Positions 1 through 5,833 of a stretch of 7,696 nt of DNA are shown here, one piece after another. This stretch comes from an uncultured bacterium (GTDB taxonomy: Bacteria > Bacillota > Clostridia > Christensenellales > QALW01). Position numbers and translations under genes: made by a program. The stretch is from assembly GCA_905214315.1 (NCBI GenBank), contig CAJMLN010000072.1, forward strand, positions 1-7,696, in the 5' to 3' direction. The notes beneath the pieces are model-generated. The model was given only the letters and a program-made list of their open reading frames with translations. It was not told the DNA's origin and ran no database searches. How positions within the stretch are numbered: the stretch's first letter is position 1; each line of letters starts with the position of its first letter.

Positions 1-640
1 CATTAAACGTATCAATATTGCGGTTATTGAAAACTGGGTCGGTATCCGACCGGCTTTGCGCCACATGCAAATTAGCCTCTATAAAGATAATAGCCTGGGG
101 CTGATACGCCTTTATTTTCTCAATCAATTCCCCATATTTTTTTACCGTAGCGGCCTGATTGTAGCCCAGCTCATTGATACCGAGCATAATATAGATTTTA
201 CCATAGGTCTGCTCTGTCATCAAAACGTCAAAAGTCACCTTTCCCATGCCAGGTACGGAAACCTTCTCCGTAGTAATATTATAAACGCTCATACCTGTAG
301 TAGCAAAAAAAGCGGCCCCTTCTAAATTTCCGTATTCAGAAAGCCCCACTGTTCTGGAATCGCCGATAAACAGTGCATCCTTAAAATATCCCTCCGGCGC
401 CTGTGTAAAAACCGGATTTTCTGCAATCTCTCCGGAAGAATCGGGCTTTTCCGTCGCCGCAGTGGTAGACTCCGGCAATATCGGGGAGACCGTTGCGTCC
501 GTCTGCGGAAACTCTGTTTCCACCGGAAGCCCTGTTTGAGCATCTCTTTGCCTTTTCACCTTGCCGAAAACGACAATAAACACCACAAGCAGCGCAGCAA
601 CCAGAATAACCGAAAGAATATTAAAGATATATCTTTTCAT
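1..640 (-). CDS. SGNH/GDSL-type hydrolase or acyltransferase, membrane-anchored (3' end cut by window edge)
   Basis: Reading from an ATG at 640 gives 213 residues with no stop before position 1, so the gene is truncated by the window, not broken. Seen: a positively charged start (MKRY), one hydrophobic segment at about residues 6-26 (a signal anchor), a Thr/Pro/Glu/Ser-rich linker at about 34-80, then an SGNH fold. Block I is FIGDSRTVGL with candidate nucleophile Ser95, a Gly (TTGMS, Gly116) fits block II, and MLGINELG with Asn156 fits block III, with Glu where many relatives have Asp. The block V Asp/His pair would lie beyond the window. The start is fixed by AGGAGG at 651-646, five bases from the ATG; this SD overlaps the stop codon of the MBOAT gene, so the two are probably translationally coupled. 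Inferred role: the extracytoplasmic partner that passes an acyl group (often acetyl) from the MBOAT to a surface glycan, as in DltB/DltD, PatA/PatB or AlgI/AlgJ-X pairs. It could instead be an esterase; the substrate is unknown. Confidence 0.85.
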   Translation of the reverse strand, partial: MKRYIFNILSVILVAALLVVFIVVFGKVKRQRDAQTGLPVETEFPQTDATVSPILPESTTAATEKPDSSGEIAENPVFTQAPEGYFKDALFIGDSRTVGLSEYGNLEGAAFFATTGMSVYNITTEKVSVPGMGKVTFDVLMTEQTYGKIYIMLGINELGYNQAATVKKYGELIEKIKAYQPQAIIFIEANLHVAQSRSDTDPVFNNRNIDTFN

Positions 641-645
641 AAAAG

Positions 646-651
646 CCTCCT
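646..651 (-). promoter_or_regulatory. Shine-Dalgarno of the SGNH gene, overlapping the MBOAT stop
   Basis: The minus strand reads AGGAGG at 651-646, five bases before the ATG at 640. Two of its bases belong to the TAG stop codon (652-650) of the upstream MBOAT gene, so ribosomes finishing that gene stop on the start site of the next. Confidence 0.8.
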
Positions 652-2050
652 AAAACCGAAAATATAAAAACGGATCATCCAATCCCTTATTCAGCAAAAA
701 TACCGAAAGCGCAAATACAGCGGCCAGCACAGGAACGATCACCCAGTGGTTTTGAATTTTCCTATAGATCTTTGCCGGAAGAGCCGTGCAGCATAAAAGC
801 CCCGCAGCCAGCAAAACGCCGTATATTTTTCCGTATTTTATGTAATCAAGCGCATAGACGCCCTCGCCGCCTATTCCTATCAGGCGTCCGGCATAAACGG
901 CTAACTGTCCGCAGTCAGTAATGGCAAAAATCAGCCACGAAAGCGGAATCATCAGCGCCATATAGCCATGCCCCACAGCGGGAAAGCGATTCAGGACTTT
1001 AGAAAGACCGAGCTTTTCCACCACGATCAGAAGATATAAAAACAGCCCCCACAAAACAAAATTCCATGACGCTCCATGCCAGAAGCCCGTCAGCAGCCAG
1101 ACGACAAAAAGATTGAAAAATGTCCGGCCGCCTCCCTTGCGATTGCCTCCCAGCGGAATATATACATACTCTTTAAACCAGACGCCCAGGGTGATATGCC
1201 ATCGTCGCCAGAACTCCGTCATGGAAAGTGAAAGATACGGTTGCTTAAAGTTCTGCGGCAAATGAAAGCCTATCATTTTTCCTAAGCCTATCGCCATCAG
1301 CGAATAACCGTAAAAATCAAAATACAGCTGCATACTGAAGGCAATAATCCCCATCCAGGCAAGCGGTACAGAGATACTTTCATAGCCGATGGCCTGAACA
1401 TCGCTCCATAGCCGTCCGATCTGGTTGGCCAGCAGCACCTTCATCCCTAAGCCTACGACAAAATACTTTACACCGTTTAAAAAAGTGCGGACGGTATGAT
1501 GCCGAAGGGCCAATTCCCCCTGAATATCCTCATAGCGCACAATAGGGCCTGCCACCAGCTGCGGAAACATGGTAATGTACATTCCCAAACGCAGAAAGGA
1601 CCGCTCCGCCTTAATTTTTTTGCGATAGACATCCGCCAGATAGGATACCTCCTGAAAGGTATAAAAGCTGATGCCGATGGGAAGAACCAGCTCCGCGCAG
1701 GGCAGGCGCGGTCCCTGAGGAATCAGTTCCAGAAGCCGATTGATATTTTCCGCAAAAAAGCCGGCATATTTAAAGACAAACAGCCAGCTGAAATTATAAA
1801 GAAGCCCCGTCAGAAAGAACGCTTTTCGGTATTTTCCGCGCTGTGCAATCGCCCGTCCCAGCAGATAGTTCACAAAAACAGAAAGCAGCATAAAAACCGC
1901 ATACAAAGGATTTTCTATCGTACCATAGGTATAAAAAACAAGACTGAAAGCAAAAACACAGAAATTTTTTATCTTAGGCGATACCAGATAATACGCCGCC
2001 AGAAACAGAGGCAAAAATATAAAAATAAATTCCAGACTGCTGAATACCAT
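650..2050 (-). CDS. MBOAT family membrane O-acyltransferase (AlgI/DltB/PatA-like)
   Basis: The product is 466 residues, a normal full length for bacterial AlgI-like MBOATs, and strongly hydrophobic with roughly ten or more membrane segments. It starts with the typical MVFSSLEFIFIFLP. Family marks: MFPQLVAGPIVRY (about 161-173), QLYFDFYGYSLMAIGLGKMIGF (about 241-262), FWRRWHITLGVWFKEYVYIPLGG with His285, and TGFWHGASWNFVLWG with the expected catalytic His325. The C-terminus is DDPFLYFRF, with Tyr463 four residues from the end. Known of the family: these proteins move an acyl group across the cytoplasmic membrane and hand it to an SGNH partner that modifies an external polymer. An SGNH gene follows after 9 bases, which supports that role here; the acyl group and polymer are not identifiable. 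I chose the ATG at 2050 because GGAGGG (2061-2056) lies five bases upstream. An in-frame ATG at 2077 lacks a good SD and lies at or before the predicted transcription start. No acyl-carrier or Dlt-type activating gene is visible in the window. Confidence 0.93.
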   Translation of the reverse strand: MVFSSLEFIFIFLPLFLAAYYLVSPKIKNFCVFAFSLVFYTYGTIENPLYAVFMLLSVFVNYLLGRAIAQRGKYRKAFFLTGLLYNFSWLFVFKYAGFFAENINRLLELIPQGPRLPCAELVLPIGISFYTFQEVSYLADVYRKKIKAERSFLRLGMYITMFPQLVAGPIVRYEDIQGELALRHHTVRTFLNGVKYFVVGLGMKVLLANQIGRLWSDVQAIGYESISVPLAWMGIIAFSMQLYFDFYGYSLMAIGLGKMIGFHLPQNFKQPYLSLSMTEFWRRWHITLGVWFKEYVYIPLGGNRKGGGRTFFNLFVVWLLTGFWHGASWNFVLWGLFLYLLIVVEKLGLSKVLNRFPAVGHGYMALMIPLSWLIFAITDCGQLAVYAGRLIGIGGEGVYALDYIKYGKIYGVLLAAGLLCCTALPAKIYRKIQNHWVIVPVLAAVFALSVFLLNKGLDDPFLYFRF

Positions 2051-2055
2051 TTTGT

Positions 2056-2061
2056 CCCTCC
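2056..2061 (-). promoter_or_regulatory. Shine-Dalgarno deciding the MBOAT start
   Basis: GGAGGG on the minus strand, five bases (ACAAA) before the ATG at 2050. It selects this codon over the in-frame ATG at 2077, which would add nine charged residues before the usual family N-terminus. Confidence 0.8.
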
Positions 2062-2078
2062 GTTTTTTTCCTCTCATG

Positions 2079-2084
2079 ATTATA
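2079..2084 (-). promoter_or_regulatory. Candidate -10 box of the MBOAT-SGNH operon
   Basis: A perfect TATAAT on the minus strand lies 28 bases upstream of the MBOAT ATG, giving a predicted leader of only about 20 bases that just includes the SD. No good -35 sits at 16-18 bases; the nearest resemblance, TTGTCA at 2112-2107, is 22 bases away, which is too far for a standard sigma-70 promoter. The position, between the ABC terminator and the MBOAT gene, is where a promoter is expected. Activity is inferred only. Confidence 0.5.
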
Positions 2085-2141
2085 GAGCAAAAAATGCTGC
2101 AATAGGTGACAAAAATTTTATTGTTTAAAAAAATTTCTCCG

Positions 2142-2189
2142 CAAAAAAAAACGTTTTGGCAAATACAAAAAAGCTTTTACCAAAACGTT
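2142..2189 (-). terminator. Intrinsic terminator of the ABC exporter operon
   Basis: On the minus strand an arm AACGTTTTGGTAAA (2189-2176) and an arm TTTGCCAAAACGTT (2163-2150) pair over 14 positions with a 12-base loop. One of the pairs is a U-G wobble that exists only in minus-strand RNA (it is a C/A mismatch in plus-strand RNA). The second arm runs straight into a tract of nine or more T (about 2150-2142). It lies about 50 bases after the stop of the second ABC gene. The stem is AT-rich but long, and the T tract is strong. Confidence 0.85.
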
Positions 2190-2236
2190 AATATCCCCGC
2201 AAAACCCGCGGACCCCTCCCAAATGCCGAGAAGGCT

Positions 2237-3970
2237 TCAGTTTTCCTCAAACTGGCTGTTATACAGGGTTGCATAAAATCCGTTTTGCCGCAGCAATTCC
2301 TCATGCGTCCCCTGCTCTACCACATTGCCCGCCTGCATGACCAAAATGATATCGGCGTTTTGTATCGTAGAAAGCCGGTGCGCCACAATAAAACTGGTTC
2401 TGCCCTGCATCAGCGTTCCGAAAGCATCCTGTATTTTCTGCTCCGTACGCGTATCGATGGAAGAGGTCGCCTCGTCCAGAATCAGCATCGGCGGCAGGCA
2501 CAGCATAATGCGCGCAATACACAGAAGCTGCTTCTGCCCCTGGGAAAGTCCGGCGCCGTCTTCGGAAAGCACCGTATCATAGCCTTTCGGCAGCCGGTGA
2601 ATAAAGCTGTGGGCATGAGCCGCCTTTGCCGCGGCTATAATCTCCTCTTCCGAAGCCTCCGGCCGGCCGAAAGCAATATTTTCCTTTACCGTTCCCTCCC
2701 GCAGCCATGTTTCCTGCAAAACCATACCGTAATTCTTTCTTAAGGAATGACGCGTTACCTGCCGTATATCCTCTCTCTCTACCCGGATAGCGCCCCTGTT
2801 TACATCATAAAAGCGCATTAAAAGGTTAATCAGCGTCGTTTTGCCGCAGCCGGTAGGACCTACGATAGCCACGCGCTGTCCGGGCCGCACCGTCAGGTTA
2901 AAATTCTGTATCAGCTTCTTTTCCGGCACATAGGAAAAGCTTACATTCTCTATGGTCACATTGCCCGCGGCTATCCCCAGCTCCTGCTTTTCCTCTAAAA
3001 TTTCCGGTGTCTCTTCAATCAATTCAAAAAGTCTGGCGGCGCAGGCCAGTGCATTTTGGAGTTCCGTTATCACTCCGGAAATTTCATTAAACGGCTTGGT
3101 ATACTGGTTGGCATAGCTTAAAAAGCAGGAAAGCCCGCCCACCGTAATCCCGCCGGCAAGGGCGCTGAGCGCCCCGAACAGGCCCACAGCGGCATACACA
3201 ACGCTGTTGACAAAGCGCGTAGCCGGATTGGTCAAGGAAGAAAAAAACGTAGCCTGCAAGGAGCGTTTTTCCAGCGTATCATTGAGCCGGGCAAAAGTTT
3301 CCACCGTCTCTTCCTCCCGGCAAAAGGCCTTTACCACCTTTGCGCCGCCGATCATCTCATCGATATACGCCGTCTGCTCCGCCCGGGTCTCGGATTGCTT
3401 TTTAAACATCGAATACGTGCGTCTGGCAACAAAATTGGCAATAAACAGGGAAAGCGGCGTCAGCACAACCACCACAAGCGCAATCTTCCAGTTTAAAGAC
3501 AGCATAAAGCCCAGAGTAACCGCAATCGTTACCACGCCGGTAAACAGCTGGGTAAACCCCATCAGCAGACCTTCGGCAAATTGATCTGCATCGGCAATGA
3601 TACGGCTGACCGTCTCCCCTGCAGGATGCGTATCCATATATTTTAAAGGAAGAATCTGCAGCTTTTGAAAGGCCGCCGCCCGAATATCCCGTACAACACC
3701 GTAAGTCATACGGTTATTGATAATATTCATGCTCCACTGCAGCAGCGCGGCGGTGCCGGCCAGAATACCCGCCTGCAGCAGCAAAATCCACACCGTTTTA
3801 AAATCCACGCGGCCGACATCTATAATACAGTCAACAGCCTTGCCGATAAGAATTGGAATATACAGCGTTAAAACGACTGTTGCCGCCGCCAGCAGCACCG
3901 AAAGCAGCATGAAAATCCGGTATCTGCCGATATACTGCAATACTTTTTTCAAGGTTCCGCTCTTTTTCAT
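2237..3970 (-). CDS. Heterodimeric ABC exporter, subunit with intact Walker B/H-loop and deviant signature motif
   Basis: A half-size exporter of 577 residues: a six-helix transmembrane domain (about 15-310) fused to a nucleotide-binding domain (about 335-577). Visible motifs: Walker A GPTGCGKTT (371-379), Q-loop Gln419 in VLQETW, signature LSQGQ (475-479) where LSGGQ is usual, Walker B with catalytic Glu (LILDEATSS, Asp499/Glu500), D-loop SSID, and switch histidine His531 in VAHR. Its start ATG overlaps the stop of the preceding ABC gene by 4 bases (ATGA), with GGGAGG upstream inside that gene, so the subunits are probably co-translated. By family knowledge the two subunits form one exporter: this one supplies the working Walker A/B and H-loop of the competent ATP site and the deviant signature of the degenerate site. 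The complex acts in the cytoplasmic membrane and couples ATP hydrolysis to outward transport. The substrate is not predictable: drugs, peptides and lipids are all possible in this superfamily, and a resistance role should not be assumed. Confidence 0.93.
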   Translation of the reverse strand: MKKSGTLKKVLQYIGRYRIFMLLSVLLAAATVVLTLYIPILIGKAVDCIIDVGRVDFKTVWILLLQAGILAGTAALLQWSMNIINNRMTYGVVRDIRAAAFQKLQILPLKYMDTHPAGETVSRIIADADQFAEGLLMGFTQLFTGVVTIAVTLGFMLSLNWKIALVVVVLTPLSLFIANFVARRTYSMFKKQSETRAEQTAYIDEMIGGAKVVKAFCREEETVETFARLNDTLEKRSLQATFFSSLTNPATRFVNSVVYAAVGLFGALSALAGGITVGGLSCFLSYANQYTKPFNEISGVITELQNALACAARLFELIEETPEILEEKQELGIAAGNVTIENVSFSYVPEKKLIQNFNLTVRPGQRVAIVGPTGCGKTTLINLLMRFYDVNRGAIRVEREDIRQVTRHSLRKNYGMVLQETWLREGTVKENIAFGRPEASEEEIIAAAKAAHAHSFIHRLPKGYDTVLSEDGAGLSQGQKQLLCIARIMLCLPPMLILDEATSSIDTRTEQKIQDAFGTLMQGRTSFIVAHRLSTIQNADIILVMQAGNVVEQGTHEELLRQNGFYATLYNSQFEEN

Positions 3971-5688
3971 GCCTCTTTCGCCTCCCTGACCTGGGAAAAA
4001 TAAATCTCCCTGTAAACCGGCGATTCCTTCAATAAGCTTTCATGGCTGCCCATTGCCGTAAGAGCGCCGTCCTCCAGCACAAGAATTTTATCCGCATGGC
4101 GCAGGGAAGCCGTACGCTGCGATACAATAAATACCGTCATTCCCTCCAGTGCGTTCAGCGCCCGGCGCAGCGCGGCGTCCGTGGCGTAGTCCAGCGCCGA
4201 GGAGCTGTCATCCAAAATCAAAATCCTCGGCTTTTTCACCAGCGCCCGCGCAATGGTCAGCCGCTGCTTCTGTCCGCCGGAAAGATTGCGGCCGTTTGGC
4301 TCAATTTCGGCGTCCAATCCGCCTTTTTGCCGAATGATTTCCAGCGCCTGCGCCGTCTGCGCGGCCGCCAGCAGCTCTTCATCCGACGCCTGCTCATTTC
4401 CCCACAGCAGATTTTCCCGTATGGTTCCCTTAAAAAGGTGGCTGTGCTGCGGCACTACGCCGATCTTCTCCCGCAGGGCGGCAAAGGAATAGTCTTTAAC
4501 ATCCGCGCCGAAAACTTTCACAACGCCCTCCGTTGCATCGTAAAACCGCGGAATCAAATTGACGACGCTGGTCTTGCCCGCCCCCGTTCCGCCGATAATC
4601 CCGATCGTCTCACCCTGCCGCGCCTGAAAGCTGATACCGGCAATCGAGGGCTCCCGGTTGGCGCCGTAGCAAAGGGAAACATTTTCAAATTCCACCGCAG
4701 GCGCCTGCCGGTCCGCGGGATCGCCCGCCCCTTCTTCCTGGGAGGGAACAACCTCCAGCATGGCCTGAATCCGGTTGCCGCTGGCCACGGATTTCGTAAC
4801 GCTGATAATCAAATTGGCCAGCTTAATCAGCTCGGTTAAAATCTGCGCCGTATAATTATATAAGGCGATCAGCGCGCCCTGCGTAACAAGGCCGGCCTCT
4901 ACCCGAACAGCGCCTTTCCAAATAAGTACAACAACCGCCAGGTTGATAAGCACAAACGTAAGCGGGTTTAAAACTGCGGCTATTCTGCCGGTAAATACCT
5001 GTGCGCGGGTAAGCTCTTCGTTGCGCCCGCGGAAGCGCTCCACCTCTTCCTTTTCCCGGCAGAACGCCCGGATCACACGGACGCCGTTCAGGGTTTCCCG
5101 CGTGGCGGAAAGCACACCGTCGAGCTTCTGCTGCACCTTGCGGTACATCGGAACGCACACGAACATCACCGTAAAAACCACCGCCGCCAAAACGGGAATG
5201 ATAACGGCAAAAATCAGCGCCAGATGCGCATCGATGGTAAAAGCCATAACCATGGAGCCCAGCACCACAAACGGGGAGCGCAGCAGCAGCCGCAGGGTAA
5301 GATTTATTCCGTTCTGCACCTGGTTCATGTCGCTGGTCAGCCGCGTTACCATCGTCGATGTCCCAAGAGCGTCCAATTCCGAATAGGAAAGCGCCTGCAC
5401 ATGCTTAAAAAGAGCCAGCCGTACCTTTGCGGCAAAGCCTGCCGCGGCTTTGGCGGCAAAATACTGCGCCGTTACCGAAAACAAAAGCCCCACAGCCCCC
5501 AGAAGCACCAGCACAAGGCACATGCGTACAACATATCCCCTGCCGGCAGTACCGTTGATGCCGTAATCGATCACCGCCGATATCACCAGCGGCACCAAAA
5601 GCTCCAGCGCCGCCTCCGCAAGCTTTAAAAGCGGCCCCAGAATACTTTCCTTTTTATAAAATTTCAAATATTTCAGCAATTTCAGCAT
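3967..5688 (-). CDS. Heterodimeric ABC exporter, subunit with degenerate Walker B and H-loop
   Basis: The product is 573 residues: transmembrane domain (about 15-300, six helices) and nucleotide-binding domain (about 330-573). Motifs: Walker A GGTGAGKT (366-373), Q-loop Gln414 in VVPQHS, canonical signature LSGGQ (469-473), Walker B ILDDSSSALD with Asp494 in place of the catalytic Glu, and IVSQR with Gln524 in place of the switch His. These two changes mark the catalytically weak half of heterodimeric exporters such as TM287/288, LmrCD and BmrCD; the next gene has the matching deviant signature. Start choice: the ATG at 5688 has GGAG at 5701-5698 with a 9-base spacer and gives MLKLLKYLKFYKK. 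An in-frame ATG at 5703 would add MECGK but has no SD and falls within a hairpin. The gene is first of a two-gene operon, with a candidate promoter at 5795-5768. The D and Q are encoded by ordinary GAC (4209-4207) and CAG (4119-4117) codons, so this is a normal family trait and not gene decay. Confidence 0.92.
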   Translation of the reverse strand: MLKLLKYLKFYKKESILGPLLKLAEAALELLVPLVISAVIDYGINGTAGRGYVVRMCLVLVLLGAVGLLFSVTAQYFAAKAAAGFAAKVRLALFKHVQALSYSELDALGTSTMVTRLTSDMNQVQNGINLTLRLLLRSPFVVLGSMVMAFTIDAHLALIFAVIIPVLAAVVFTVMFVCVPMYRKVQQKLDGVLSATRETLNGVRVIRAFCREKEEVERFRGRNEELTRAQVFTGRIAAVLNPLTFVLINLAVVVLIWKGAVRVEAGLVTQGALIALYNYTAQILTELIKLANLIISVTKSVASGNRIQAMLEVVPSQEEGAGDPADRQAPAVEFENVSLCYGANREPSIAGISFQARQGETIGIIGGTGAGKTSVVNLIPRFYDATEGVVKVFGADVKDYSFAALREKIGVVPQHSHLFKGTIRENLLWGNEQASDEELLAAAQTAQALEIIRQKGGLDAEIEPNGRNLSGGQKQRLTIARALVKKPRILILDDSSSALDYATDAALRRALNALEGMTVFIVSQRTASLRHADKILVLEDGALTAMGSHESLLKESPVYREIYFSQVREAKEA

Positions 5689-5697
5689 TTTTCCACA

Positions 5698-5701
5698 CTC
5701 C
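5698..5701 (-). promoter_or_regulatory. Shine-Dalgarno deciding the first ABC gene start
   Basis: GGAG on the minus strand, nine bases before the ATG at 5688. It overlaps the last base of the alternative ATG at 5703-5701 and abuts the base of the leader hairpin. Confidence 0.6.
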
Positions 5702-5738
5702 ATAAAAGCAGCGGGATTTTCCGCTGCTTCCGTTTATG
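5701..5738 (-). terminator. Leader hairpin: possible weak fhs terminator or control element of the ABC operon
   Basis: On the minus strand an inner stem AGCAGCGG/CCGCTGCT (5728-5721 with 5714-5707, six-base loop) is perfect. An outer stem CATAAA/TTTATG (5738-5733 with 5706-5701) can add six pairs after a four-base bulge. The 3' side is followed by only four T (5707-5704), then ATGGAG. It could end fhs transcripts weakly about 100 bases after that gene's stop. Since it ends exactly at the SD of the first ABC gene, it could equally affect translation of that gene. The hairpin is seen; the function is inferred. Confidence 0.5.
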
Positions 5739-5767
5739 TGCCGCACGCAGAATCCCGTATGTCAGCA

Positions 5768-5795
5768 ATCATATTCTCTTATGCACATATTTTAA
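5768..5795 (-). promoter_or_regulatory. Candidate promoter of the ABC exporter operon
   Basis: On the minus strand, -35-like TTAAAA (5795-5790), a 16-base spacer and -10-like TATGAT (5773-5768) precede the ABC operon. Each box deviates from consensus, the -35 by two bases. It would give a leader of about 70 bases containing the hairpin at 5738-5701. The surrounding stretch is AT-rich against GC-richer flanks, which fits a promoter but also makes chance matches likely. Confidence 0.4.
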
Positions 5796-5833
5796 TATAT
5801 TGATAGAACCGCTTGGCGGCACACCGCTTCCCT

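Noticed and set aside
322..543. A 73-codon minus-strand ORF rich in Arg
   Set aside because: It lies entirely inside the SGNH gene in another frame; the SGNH frame has recognisable motifs and a good SD, this one has neither.
1496..2128. A 210-codon plus-strand ORF antisense to the MBOAT gene
   Set aside because: Its composition (many Lys, Arg, Gln and His, no hydrophobic core or recognisable motif) is that of the reverse complement of a membrane protein gene, and it crosses the MBOAT promoter.
2169..2178. AAAAGCTTTT palindrome between the ABC and MBOAT operons
   Set aside because: It lies in and around the loop of the larger terminator hairpin and is AT-rich, so a separate operator is not supported.
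4117..4209. Loss of the catalytic Glu and switch His in the first ABC gene as evidence of a decaying gene
   Set aside because: The frame is intact and the same Asp and Gln replacements are typical of the degenerate half of heterodimeric exporters.
4042..4839. A 265-codon plus-strand ORF antisense to the first ABC gene, and similar long ORFs opposite fhs (for example 6062-6862)
   Set aside because: Long open antisense frames are common opposite GC-biased coding sequence; they show no SD or motifs, and the minus-strand proteins are fully conserved family members.
5796..5833. GC-rich short inverted repeats just after the fhs stop (GCGG/CCGC)
   Set aside because: The stems are only about four pairs and no T tract follows, so I do not call a terminator here.
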